From Streptomyces sp. S3(2020) (lineage in GTDB: Bacteria > Actinomycetota > Actinomycetes > Streptomycetales > Streptomycetaceae), in assembly GCF_013044505.1 (NCBI RefSeq), contig NZ_JABERD010000047.1, forward strand, positions 1 to 54,880: a stretch of DNA of 54,880 nucleotides. The letters run 5' to 3'. The translations under genes were made by a program, and so were the position numbers. The notes beneath the pieces are model-generated. The model saw only the letters and a program-made list of their open reading frames with translations, was not told the origin of the DNA and did not search any database. The first letter of the stretch is position 1; each line of letters starts with the position of its first letter. This document shows positions 8,109 through 16,148 of this stretch, piece by piece.

Positions 8109-9107
8109 CTAGCCGCCTGTCAGGGGGCGGGCGGCCGAGGTCGTGCCGCGTGCGACGCGGTCCGGCTGGGGCGGCCGGCGAGGGCCGACCGGGGTGATCG
8201 GGGTGCGCTCCGAGCGGACCGAGTGCGGGCCCGGTGCCAGATGGACGGGCGTCCGGGCCGAACGGGCCGCGGGCTCGCTCTGGGTGGCCGGGGTGCGCGG
8301 CTTGAGCGGCATCGGGACCTCGACCGGCCTGACGGCGGCGGGTGCGCTGCGGCGGGCCCGCCAGCGGTCGCGCAGGTCGAAGACGGCGGTCTCGGTACGG
8401 GCGATCAGCGGCTCGCACCACGGCAGCGCCAGCAGGACCAGCAGCCCCGCGACCCAGCCCAGGATGACGTCGCTCAGCCAGTGCGTACCGAGGTAGACGG
8501 TGGCGAGGCCGACGCCGAGCGAGGTCACCGCGGAGACGGCGGACAGCCATCTGCGGGCTCTCGGGGTGGAGGCCAGATAGGCCAGGATGCCCCAGGTCAC
8601 CACGGCGTTCGCGGTGTGGCCGCTGGGAAATATATCGCCGCCCAGACCCATCTCGTTGGCGCCGATGGTGGTCGCGTAGTGCGGGCCGAGCCGGCCCATG
8701 CCGAGCTTGGCGGCGCCCACGGTGATGTTCAGCAGGAGCAGCACGGCGCCCAGGGTGAGCAGCGGGCGCAGGGTGTGCTGCCGCCAGGAGCGCCAGCCCA
8801 GCCAGGCCGCGACCATCACCGCGGTCGGGCCGCGCTGGCCGAGCACCACGTAGTAGTCCACGAACCAGTGGATCTCCGCCCACTGCTGGTACGGCCGGAA
8901 GAACATGACCTGCCAGTCCAGGCGGACCAGCCACGATGTGTCGACCACGAGCCACACGATCGCCAGGTAGAAGGCGAGGCCTCCGGCGATCAGCGCGACC
9001 CGGTGCCGGGACATCCTGGGCACGTCGATGTGAGCCGGTCGTTCCGGCTCACGGTCCAGCCTGGCGAACACCCGGTCCAGACGGGTGAGGTTTCGTTCGG
9101 TACGCAC
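8109..9107 (-). CDS. PAP2-family membrane phosphatase
   Basis: About 332 residues from the GTG at 9107. Five or six membrane spans, then a basic, Pro-rich cytoplasmic tail of about 90 residues. The phosphatase motifs are present in altered form: C1 is KLGMGRLGP, C2 is PSGHT (complete), C3 is ATVYLGTHWLSD. The catalytic histidines of C2 and C3 remain, but the C1 arginine and the C3 Ser-Arg pair are replaced. Probable substrates are lipid phosphates or polyprenyl diphosphates. Start is uncertain: the frame stays open to a GTG at 9218, but TAACGT (9115-9120) 7 bases before 9107 suggests a leaderless start. Confidence 0.8.
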   Translation of the reverse strand: MRTERNLTRLDRVFARLDREPERPAHIDVPRMSRHRVALIAGGLAFYLAIVWLVVDTSWLVRLDWQVMFFRPYQQWAEIHWFVDYYVVLGQRGPTAVMVAAWLGWRSWRQHTLRPLLTLGAVLLLLNITVGAAKLGMGRLGPHYATTIGANEMGLGGDIFPSGHTANAVVTWGILAYLASTPRARRWLSAVSAVTSLGVGLATVYLGTHWLSDVILGWVAGLLVLLALPWCEPLIARTETAVFDLRDRWRARRSAPAAVRPVEVPMPLKPRTPATQSEPAARSARTPVHLAPGPHSVRSERTPITPVGPRRPPQPDRVARGTTSAARPLTGG

Positions 9108-9345
9108 CCAATCGACGTTACAGCGAGTGAGGTCCGATGCCCGTCGAATCCACGGCTTTGTGATGACGATGTGATGTGGGATTCCTCTCAGGGAGAGGTT
9201 TATTTCCGAGGAATCCACTATCTGACCCGGTCGCCCCCTTCAATTCCTTTGATCATTCCGGGTTCCGGTTTATTGCCGCTTATGAATTCGTTCACCGAAT
9301 CATGGGGTGGAATTCTCCCGGTGCTCATCGGACCCCGCGAGTCGA

Positions 9346-10617
9346 TCATGGCGGACCCGAGCCGTTCAGCCAGAACGCCCCGTACACGGCCGACGCCAGG
9401 GCAATACCGCCCACCACCAGCGCGGACCTCGACGTCCGCAGCCGCGAGAGGGCCAGGGCGAGGGGGAACAGAAGGGGGAAGGCGGGCAGCAGCAGGCGCG
9501 GTTTCGAGCCGAAGTAGCTCGACGCGCACAGGGCGAGCGCGGTGACGACACCCGCGTACACCAGAAGCGGCAGCGGCTGACGCTGCCGTACGCCGACGAC
9601 GTACAGCCACACCACGAGCCCGACCCCGACGATCAGCCCCACCCCGGCGAGCGCCGACGGGAACGACGTGAACTTCTCGCCGACGAACCGTGCGAAGGCG
9701 TAGCCCCCGTCGAACCCGTTGCGCCAGCCCGCCTGGACGTCGAGATAGCCGAGGGGGCCCTTGCCGGTGTGCTGCCCGACCCAGAGGACGTAGGCGGCGG
9801 CGCCGAGGGGGGCGAGGAGCATGCCCAGGGCGCGGAAGAGGGGGCGTGCGCCGGCCGTTCCCGGGGCGCGCCGGTCCGAGTCCTCCGTCACCGGTTCCGG
9901 GGCGCGTTCCCCGGCGGCCGCGCTGCCGTGCCGTGCCGCGCTTCGGCGCCGCCCGGACGAGGGACCGCCGGTGGCGGCCCGGTCCCGCCTGAACGCGACG
10001 ATCCCCGCCACCCACACCGCCGCGACCACCGCGAGTCCCACCGGCCGCGTCAGGCCCGCCAGGGACGCCAGGGCGCCCGCCGTCACCCAGCGGCCCGTCA
10101 ATACCGCGTACAGCGACCACGCGGCGAGCGCGGTGAACAGCGACTCGCTGTACGCCATCGACTGGACGATCCCGACCGGGAGGATCGCCCAGACCAGCAC
10201 CGCGCAGACCCCGGCCCTACGGCCGTACACATGGTCCGCCACCGCGAAGACGCCCCAGGCCGCCGCGAGCGAGGCGAGCAGGCTGACGACGAAGCCGGCG
10301 TCGGCGGCGGACAGGGGGGTCACCGCCGCGATGCCCCGCTCCAGCCACGGCAGCAGCGGGAAGAAGGCCAGGTTCGAGTGGACGTCCCCGTTGGGCAGCC
10401 GCACCTCGTAGCCGTACCCCAGCTCGGCGACCCTCGTGTACCACAGGGAGTCCCAGCGGGCCGTCAGCAGCGTGTACGCGCTCTTGTCGCGCGCGGCGCT
10501 CCACAGGATCAGGGCGAGCAGGCCCAGGGCGCGGACGGCCGCGTACCCGAGGAGGGCCGGGGCCGCACGGCGCAACGCGCTTTCGGGTGGCGCCGGGCGC
10601 GTCTCAAGATCGGTCAC
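9346..10617 (-). CDS. PIG-V-like integral membrane glycosyltransferase (GT-C)
   Basis: 423 residues with about ten membrane spans. The first extracytoplasmic loop has 'ARWDSLWYTRVAELGY' and 'NLAFFPLLPWLERG', the WD...Y / FFPL patterns of PIG-V and related dolichol- or polyprenyl-phosphate-mannose-dependent mannosyltransferases. A polar insert of about 60 residues (Arg/Ser/Ala-rich) lies in the middle. GTG 10617 is chosen because upstream sequence looks non-coding. Predicted to move a sugar from a polyprenyl-phosphate donor outside the membrane; acceptor unknown. It is divergent from the MFS pump. Confidence 0.75.
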   Translation of the reverse strand: MTDLETRPAPPESALRRAAPALLGYAAVRALGLLALILWSAARDKSAYTLLTARWDSLWYTRVAELGYGYEVRLPNGDVHSNLAFFPLLPWLERGIAAVTPLSAADAGFVVSLLASLAAAWGVFAVADHVYGRRAGVCAVLVWAILPVGIVQSMAYSESLFTALAAWSLYAVLTGRWVTAGALASLAGLTRPVGLAVVAAVWVAGIVAFRRDRAATGGPSSGRRRSAARHGSAAAGERAPEPVTEDSDRRAPGTAGARPLFRALGMLLAPLGAAAYVLWVGQHTGKGPLGYLDVQAGWRNGFDGGYAFARFVGEKFTSFPSALAGVGLIVGVGLVVWLYVVGVRQRQPLPLLVYAGVVTALALCASSYFGSKPRLLLPAFPLLFPLALALSRLRTSRSALVVGGIALASAVYGAFWLNGSGPP

Positions 10618-10879
10618 GGGTCCGATTATCGACCGCCCGCCGAACCGCACCGTCCATCGGGGCGTGCAGGGAGGGGAGGGGGAGTGGCGTACGCCACACG
10701 TGTTCTCCGCGGAGTGTGAGAGGTCCACCACTTGGCCGACGCGTGAACTCGCGTACGCTGACGTGTCACTCGCCTTCGTTGCGCGGGCCGGAGACCACCG
10801 CTCCTCTCCGGCCGAGATCACGGGGAGTCCCCACCCCGTGTGCCCGCCGACCGCGAGGGAACATCTGGGAGGTACGTAC

Positions 10880-12475
10880 ATGTCCGGGACGACCACGGCC
10901 GCCGCTGCGCTGCGCCGTCGGGCGGCCGGGGCCGGTGCCAACCGCTGGGTCGTCCTCGTCGTCCTCTGTGTGAGCCTGCTGCTGGTCGCGGTCGACGCGA
11001 CCGTGCTGCACGTGGCGGTCCCCGCCGTCACCGAGGATCTCAAGCCCGGCGCGATAGAACTGCTCTGGATCGTCGATGTCTACCCCCTCGTCTGCGCCTC
11101 GCTGCTGATCCTGTTCGGCACGCTCGGTGACCGCGTCGGCCGCAGACGGGTCCTTCTCCTCGGCTACGCCCTGTTCGGCGTCGCCTCCGGCATGGCCGCC
11201 CTCGCGGACAACGCCCAGGTGCTGATCGTGGCGCGGGCCCTGCTCGGCGTCGGCGGCGCGATGATCATGCCCGCCACGCTCTCGATCCTCCGCCAGGTCT
11301 TCCCCGACCGGCGCGAGCGCGCGCTCGCCATCGGCATCTGGAGCGCGGTGGCCGCCGTGGGCGCCGCGGTCGGGCCGCTGCTCGGCGGCTTCCTCCTCGA
11401 ACACTTCTGGTGGGGCTCGGTCTTCCTCGTCAACATCCCGCTGATGCTGGTCAGCCTGCCGGTGGGCCGTCTGCTGCTGCCCGAGTCGAAGGGCACCGTC
11501 GACGGCCCCTGGGACGTGATCGGCGCGCTGATGGCCGCGGCCGGACTCTTCGGCCTGGTCCTCGGCGTGAAGCGGCTCGGCAGCGGGGAACTCGACGGGA
11601 TCACGGCGCTGCCGCTGGTCGTGGGCGCCGTACTGCTGGTCCTCTTCGTACGACGGCAGCGGCGCCGCACCCATCCGCTCGTCGACCTGGGGATGTTCTC
11701 CCGCCCGGCCTTCAGCACCTCCGTCGGCTGCATCGTGCTGGCCATGCTCGCGCTGGTGGGCCTGGAGCTGATCGCGGCGCAGTATCTCCAGCTGGTGCTG
11801 GGGCTCTCCCCGCTGGAGACCGGGCTGCGGCTGCTGCCACTCACCATCGCGGCGATGGCCTCCGGGCTGGCCGGCGCCCGGATGCTGCGGCGCTTCGGAC
11901 CGCGCCGGATGGTCTGCTTCGGCTTCGTCCTGACGGCCCTCGCCGTGGTGACCCTCATGGCGATGGGCGGCGAGGACAATGCGCCGCTGCTGCTCTTCGG
12001 CTTCGTCCTGCTGGGCTTCGGCCTGGAGACCACGCTCTTCGGCGCGTACGAGTCGATGCTGAGCGAGGCACCGCCGGAGCAGGCGGGTGGGGCCGCGGCG
12101 ATCGGCGAGACCTCGTACCAACTGGGCGCGGGCATCGGTATCGCCCTGCTCGGCAGTGTGATGAACGCGGCGTACGCGCCCGGCCTGTCGTCGGTGCGGG
12201 GCGTTCCGGCGGCCGACTCGGCCGCGGCGGGGCATTCGCTGGGCGAGGCCTACGAGATCGCCGGGCGGCTCGGCGGCTCGGCAGGGGAGACCCTGCGCCG
12301 CACCGCGCGGGACTGCTTCGTGCACGGGCTGCATGTGACGCTGCTGGTCAGCGCGGGTCTGCTGCTGCTCGGCGCGGTGATGGCGCTGCGGCTGCCGCGG
12401 ACCATGCAGTGCGAGCCGATGGCGGTCGAGGTGCCCGCGCCCCGGGAGGTCGCGGAGGCCCGCGTCTCGGCCTGA
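10880..12475 (+). CDS. MFS drug:proton antiporter, DHA2 family (14 TMS, EmrB/QacA/SmvA type)
   Basis: 531 residues, about 14 membrane helices. It has motif D1 at the end of helix 1 (LLLVAVDATVLHVAVPAV), motif A 'GTLGDRVGRRRVLL', and motif C in helix 5 (AVAAVGAAVGPLLGG). This is the DHA2 layout of SmvA/QacA exporters for cationic or antibiotic compounds. RBS GGGAGG is 8 bases before the ATG. No TetR gene adjoins, but a palindrome lies 50 bases after the stop in front of gcdH. Substrate unknown. Confidence 0.9.
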   Translation: MSGTTTAAAALRRRAAGAGANRWVVLVVLCVSLLLVAVDATVLHVAVPAVTEDLKPGAIELLWIVDVYPLVCASLLILFGTLGDRVGRRRVLLLGYALFGVASGMAALADNAQVLIVARALLGVGGAMIMPATLSILRQVFPDRRERALAIGIWSAVAAVGAAVGPLLGGFLLEHFWWGSVFLVNIPLMLVSLPVGRLLLPESKGTVDGPWDVIGALMAAAGLFGLVLGVKRLGSGELDGITALPLVVGAVLLVLFVRRQRRRTHPLVDLGMFSRPAFSTSVGCIVLAMLALVGLELIAAQYLQLVLGLSPLETGLRLLPLTIAAMASGLAGARMLRRFGPRRMVCFGFVLTALAVVTLMAMGGEDNAPLLLFGFVLLGFGLETTLFGAYESMLSEAPPEQAGGAAAIGETSYQLGAGIGIALLGSVMNAAYAPGLSSVRGVPAADSAAAGHSLGEAYEIAGRLGGSAGETLRRTARDCFVHGLHVTLLVSAGLLLLGAVMALRLPRTMQCEPMAVEVPAPREVAEARVSA

Positions 12476-12525
12476 GGTACTGGACGTGCGCGACACTGCA
12501 CCCGTAACGTCGGCCCGAGAGTCGT

Positions 12526-12542
12526 AACTAGCGCTGCTAGTT
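12526..12542. promoter_or_regulatory. Perfect palindrome upstream of gcdH
   Basis: AACTAGC-GCT-GCTAGTT: 7-bp arms around a 3-base centre, 34 bases before the gcdH start. This size and spacing is typical of operators bound by TetR/GntR-type dimers. The core CTAGCGCTGCTAGTTTT (12528-12544) recurs with one mismatch at 34012-34028 upstream of the secreted lipase. Confidence 0.55.
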
Positions 12543-12576
12543 TTCAGTCGCGTTCTGAGTCGTCGGAGGGTGCCCC

Positions 12577-13767
12577 ATGTCCGCGTCCGCGAAGCTGCCC
12601 CCGTTCGATCCGGCCGACCCGCTCGGCCTCGACGACCTGCTAGACCCGGAGGACCTCGCCATCCGGGACACCGTGCGGTCGTGGGCGGCGGACCGGGTGC
12701 TGCCGTACGTCGCCGAGTGGTACGAGAGCGGCGAACTGCCCGGCATCCGTGAACTCGCCCGCGAGCTCGGCGGGATCGGGGCGCTCGGGATGTCGCTCGA
12801 CGGGTACGGGTGCGCCGGGGCCAGCGCCGTGCAGTACGGGCTCGCCTGCCTGGAGTTGGAGGCCGCCGACTCCGGGATCCGCTCGCTCGTCTCCGTGCAG
12901 GGCTCCCTCGCCATGTACGCCGTCCACCGGTTCGGCTCCGAGGAGCAGAAGCGGACCTGGCTGCCGCGGATGGCCGCCGGTGAGGTCATCGGATGCTTCG
13001 GACTGACCGAGCCCGACCACGGGTCCGACCCCGCGGCGATGCGGACGTACGCCAAGAGGGACGGCACGGACTGGGTCCTGAACGGGCGCAAGATGTGGAT
13101 CACCAACGGGTCCGTCGCCGGGGTCGCCGTCGTGTGGGCGCAGACCGAGGAGGGGATCCGCGGGTTCGTCGTACCGACCGACGCGGCCGGCTTCTCGGCA
13201 CCGGAGATCAAGCACAAGTGGTCGCTGCGCGCCTCGGTCACCAGCGAACTCGTCCTCGACGACGTGCGGTTGCCCGCGGACGCGGTGCTGCCGGAGGTCG
13301 TCGGGCTCAAGGGCCCGCTCAGCTGTCTGTCGCACGCTCGCTACGGCATCGTCTGGGGGGCGATGGGGGCGGCGCGGTCCTGTTTCGAGACGGCCGTCGA
13401 CTACGCGAAGTCGCGGGAGCAGTTCGGGCGGCCCATCGGCGGCTTCCAGCTCACCCAGGCCAAGCTCGCCGACATGGCGGTCGAGCTGCACAAGGGGATT
13501 CTGCTCGCCCACCATCTGGGGCGGCGCATGGACGCCGGGCGCCTGCGTCCCGAGCAGGTCAGCTTCGGCAAGCTGAACAACGTGCGGGAGGCGATCGAGA
13601 TCTGTCGTACGTCGCGCACCATCCTCGGTGCCAACGGGATCTCGCTCGAATACCCCGTCATGCGGCACGCGACGAATCTGGAGTCGGTGCTGACGTACGA
13701 GGGGACCGTCGAGATGCACCAACTGGTACTGGGCAAGGCGCTCACCGGGCTGGATGCCTTCCGGTGA
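12577..13767 (+). CDS. gcdH: Glutaryl-CoA dehydrogenase (acyl-CoA dehydrogenase family)
   Basis: 396 residues. Acyl-CoA dehydrogenase fold with FAD: 'GCFGLTEPDHGSDP' (FAD/substrate loop), 'WVLNGRKMWITNGSVA', and 'YAKSREQFGRPIGGFQLTQAKLADM'. The catalytic base is Glu375 in LTYEGTVEMHQLVLG; the YEGT motif with Glu at this place marks the glutaryl-CoA dehydrogenase group, which oxidises and decarboxylates glutaryl-CoA to crotonyl-CoA in lysine/tryptophan catabolism. RBS GGAGG is 7 bases before the ATG. A palindromic operator lies just upstream. No CoA-transferase or ETF gene is adjacent. Substrate by family, not proven. Confidence 0.88.
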   Translation: MSASAKLPPFDPADPLGLDDLLDPEDLAIRDTVRSWAADRVLPYVAEWYESGELPGIRELARELGGIGALGMSLDGYGCAGASAVQYGLACLELEAADSGIRSLVSVQGSLAMYAVHRFGSEEQKRTWLPRMAAGEVIGCFGLTEPDHGSDPAAMRTYAKRDGTDWVLNGRKMWITNGSVAGVAVVWAQTEEGIRGFVVPTDAAGFSAPEIKHKWSLRASVTSELVLDDVRLPADAVLPEVVGLKGPLSCLSHARYGIVWGAMGAARSCFETAVDYAKSREQFGRPIGGFQLTQAKLADMAVELHKGILLAHHLGRRMDAGRLRPEQVSFGKLNNVREAIEICRTSRTILGANGISLEYPVMRHATNLESVLTYEGTVEMHQLVLGKALTGLDAFR

Positions 13768-13781
13768 AAACCCTGCGCGGG

Positions 13782-13806
13782 GGCAGGGCCGGTGAGCGGC
13801 CCTGCC
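13782..13806. terminator. Bidirectional terminator between gcdH and the sepF-like gene
   Basis: 9-bp perfect stem, 13782-13790 with 13798-13806, 7-base loop, placed exactly between two converging stop codons. Confidence 0.7.
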
Positions 13807-14247
13807 TCAGCTCTGGTTGAAGAAGCCGTCCGTGCGGTGCTGCGCCGGGTCGCCGTTCACGATCTCCGTGTTGGCGGGGGTCAGCAGGAACACGCGTGTG
13901 GACACGCGCTCGATGGAACCGCGCAGCCCGAAGATCAGTCCGGCCGCGAAGTCGACGACCCGCTTGGCGTCGCCGGCCTCCATCGCGGTGAGGTTCATGA
14001 TGACGGGCACCCCGTCCCGGAAGAGCTCGCCGATGGCGCGCGCGTCCCGGAAGCTGTCCGGAGTGACCGTGCCGATGCGACGGCCCTTCTCCTCGGCGAC
14101 GTCCGAGGCCACCTTGACCCGCGGGTCGGTGACCCAGGCATCCCCGGGCTCGGTTCCTTCGGAGTAGCCGTCGTCGTCGTAGTAACGCTCGTCATCGTTG
14201 TCGTCAACGAGGCCCAGCCAGGCACTCGCCTTGCGCACCGATCCCAT
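13807..14247 (-). CDS. SepF-like cell-division protein (Sfl-type paralog)
   Basis: 146 residues. A short acidic, Tyr/Asp-rich N-terminal segment leads into the SepF core: 'RIGTVTPDSFRDARAIGELFRDGVPVIMNLTAMEAGDAKRVVDFAAGLIFGLRGSIERVSTRVFLLTPANTEI'. SepF binds FtsZ and the membrane at the septum. Streptomyces carry extra SepF-like paralogs (SflA/SflB) reported to affect tip growth and ectopic septa; the short length and the place outside the ftsZ-ylmD-sepF cluster suggest this is one of them. RBS GGAGG is 6 bases before the ATG. The amphipathic N-terminal membrane anchor is weak here. Confidence 0.85.
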   Translation of the reverse strand: MGSVRKASAWLGLVDDNDDERYYDDDGYSEGTEPGDAWVTDPRVKVASDVAEEKGRRIGTVTPDSFRDARAIGELFRDGVPVIMNLTAMEAGDAKRVVDFAAGLIFGLRGSIERVSTRVFLLTPANTEIVNGDPAQHRTDGFFNQS

Positions 14248-14537
14248 GGACGCCTCCTCTCACAGCGGTCTTTCTCGCTTTACGTATCCCTATCGTCATC
14301 CATGATGCGGATGACGCGCCATGTGGATAGACGCCGCGCGGGGGGTTTGTGACGGTACTGGTGCACAGCGCATTCGTCGAGAGCCCGGGATTCACAAGGC
14401 CCGTTCCCCATACGGCTGCTGACTGTGAGTGAAATATGATTCTTCGCGGCGTATGGGTGACGGGCGGGGCGTACGGGTGAACGACGGGGTGGATACGATG
14501 CCGCCGCTCAACGTCGCACTGACCACGGGGGATCGTC

Positions 14538-15716
14538 GTGTTCGGAATCGTCAGGCCCTGCCGCCATCGGCTCGGTGAAAGTCTCAAGACCCAGTGGATG
14601 GCGCATTTGTGCGGGCTGTGTCTCGCACTGCGCAAGGACCACGGGCAGTTCGCGCGCATCGTCACCAACTACGACGGCTTGCTGATATCCGTTCTGACGG
14701 ATGCTCAGGCCACCCAGAGCAGGGGCTCTTCACGGCGTACGGCGGGCCCCTGCCTGTTGCGCGGAATGCGCACCGCGTCCGTGGCCGACGGCGAGGGCGC
14801 ACGGCTCTCGGCCGCCGTCTCGCTGGTGCTCGCGTCCGCGAAGGTCCGTGACCATGTCGCCGACGGCGACGGGCTGCTGGCCCGCCGGCCGATGGCGCTC
14901 GCCGCCCGCCGGGTCGCGTCGAGCTGGGGTGCGGCGGGGGCCCGTAGCGGGTCCGCGGTCGGGTTCGACACCGCGGTGCTCGTCGACGCGGTGGACCGGC
15001 AGCTCGGCATCGAGACGCTGGCCGGGCTCGGGACGCCGATCCTGACCGTCACCGAACCGACCGAGACGGCCACCGCGGCCGCCTTCGCGCACACCGCGGT
15101 CCTCGCCGGGCGGCCGGGCAACGCCGGGCCGCTCGCCGAGGCGGGGCGGCTCTTCGGGCGGCTCGCGCATCTGCTGGACGCCGTGGAGGACCGGGAGGCC
15201 GACGCCGCGTCGGGGGCGTGGAATCCGCTGACGGCCACCGGGACGTCCCTGGCGGAGGCGCGGCGGCTCGCGGACGATGCCGTGCACGGGATACGGCTCG
15301 CGCTGCGGGAAGCCGAATTCGGTGATCGGAAGCTGGCGCATGTGCTGCTGGTGCACGAGCTGCGGACGTCCGTGGACCGGGTCTTCGGCACGTCGTCCTG
15401 CGGGCACGCGGGCGAGCCGGCCGAGCTGTCGCACCCTTACGCGCCTCCCGGGCCGGGTGGTCCGGGGATCCCGCCGCCCCCGGAACCGCCTCGCCGGGAC
15501 CGGCGGGGGCTGCTCGCGGGGTGTGCCGTGTGGCTGGGGCTGGCCTGCACGTGCCAGATGTGCTGCGGGGAGTTCGAGGACCCGTGGACGCGGCAGCGCC
15601 GGGAGGGGTTGTGCAGCCAGTGCGACTGCGGCGATTGCTGTGACTGCTGCGAGTGCGGCGACTGCTGTGGGAACTGCTGTGACGGGTGCGATTGCGGGTG
15701 CGACTGCGGTTGCTGA
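14538..15716 (+). CDS. DUF5685 family protein with extreme Cys-rich tail
   Basis: 392 residues. The N-terminus has the family hallmark 'HLCGLCLALRKDHGQFARIVTNYD' (CxxC within the first 30 residues) followed by a helical, Ala-rich domain to about 300. Then comes a Pro/Gly hinge, a hydrophobic stretch (GLLAGCAVWLGLACTCQMCC), and a tail in which 17 of the last 34 residues are Cys, separated by Asp, Gly and Glu. The tail looks metallothionein-like and could bind Zn, Cu or Fe-S. The GTG start has a G-run 7 bases upstream. Function unknown; nothing in the sequence shows an enzyme. Confidence 0.8.
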   Translation: MFGIVRPCRHRLGESLKTQWMAHLCGLCLALRKDHGQFARIVTNYDGLLISVLTDAQATQSRGSSRRTAGPCLLRGMRTASVADGEGARLSAAVSLVLASAKVRDHVADGDGLLARRPMALAARRVASSWGAAGARSGSAVGFDTAVLVDAVDRQLGIETLAGLGTPILTVTEPTETATAAAFAHTAVLAGRPGNAGPLAEAGRLFGRLAHLLDAVEDREADAASGAWNPLTATGTSLAEARRLADDAVHGIRLALREAEFGDRKLAHVLLVHELRTSVDRVFGTSSCGHAGEPAELSHPYAPPGPGGPGIPPPPEPPRRDRRGLLAGCAVWLGLACTCQMCCGEFEDPWTRQRREGLCSQCDCGDCCDCCECGDCCGNCCDGCDCGCDCGC

Positions 15717-15724
15717 TTCGCCGT

Positions 15725-15748
15725 AGGGGCCCCTTCGGGGGGCTGGCC
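15725..15748. terminator. Probable terminator after DUF5685 gene
   Basis: GC hairpin GCCCC-TTCG-GGGGC within 15725-15748, 10-30 bases after the stop. It would also stop transcripts coming from the leader peptide on the minus strand. Confidence 0.55.
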
Positions 15749-15867
15749 GTCAGTGATTCAGGACAAAGGGGGCGATAAGGAAACGCGAGATGAGGGGAGG
15801 CGCGTGTGAAGGCGAAGGAGGAGAAGACGAAAGGGCACCCGGGAATCAGGGCGCGCAGGGGGTCAGC

Positions 15868-15939
15868 TCAACAGGAACAGGACCACACTCGACCGAGGTC
15901 GATGTGGGAGCGCTTGACCAGCCACTGCTGCGAATACAT
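15868..15939 (-). CDS. Cys-ended leader peptide (sulfur-responsive attenuator type)
   Basis: 23-codon ORF. It contains KRSHIDLGRVWSCSC and then TGA. The H-I/V-D-L-x-R-V core followed by terminal Cys codons is the pattern of the actinobacterial leader peptides found before sulfur-assimilation operons, where ribosome stalling at Cys codons controls the genes behind. No Shine-Dalgarno; TTGACG (15969-15974, read on minus) is 17 bases from TCCACT, which ends 6 bases before the ATG, so a leaderless start is plausible. It points away from the flavin monooxygenase cluster. No minus-strand sulfur gene follows: the next thing downstream is the converging 3' end of the DUF5685 gene. Confidence 0.65.
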   Translation of the reverse strand: MYSQQWLVKRSHIDLGRVWSCSC

Positions 15940-16010
15940 GGGGTAAGTGGAACAGGCATCCGGTTGTGCGTCAACTGACTTGAGACGTACAGCTCACAGT
16001 ATGGACAGCC

Positions 16011-16041
16011 TTGACAGTGAGGGGAAACGCCCCCGTAGTCT
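16011..16041 (+). promoter_or_regulatory. Probable housekeeping promoter for the FAD/LLM cluster
   Basis: TTGACA (16011-16016), 19 bases, TAGTCT (16036-16041). A start near 16048 would leave a GC-rich leader of about 100 bases before the ATG at 16149. Confidence 0.5.
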
Positions 16042-16148
16042 CAAGGGGCGGCCCTGCTGAGGGGCTCGGCCGCGATCCGCGCCGCGCGGCGCGCTGGTGT
16101 GAAGGCATTCGTCCGAGTTCGAACGACTTGCTGCCACGGAGCCTTCAC

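Noticed and set aside
15620..15716. Short tandem TGCGACTGCGG-like units, considered as a CRISPR or DNA repeat
   Set aside because: They are Cys-Asp-Cys-Gly codons of the DUF5685 tail; spacing follows the reading frame and there are no unique spacers.
15790..15978. 62-residue plus-strand ORF after DUF5685
   Set aside because: No motif; the region is better explained by the leader peptide on the other strand and by promoter sequence.
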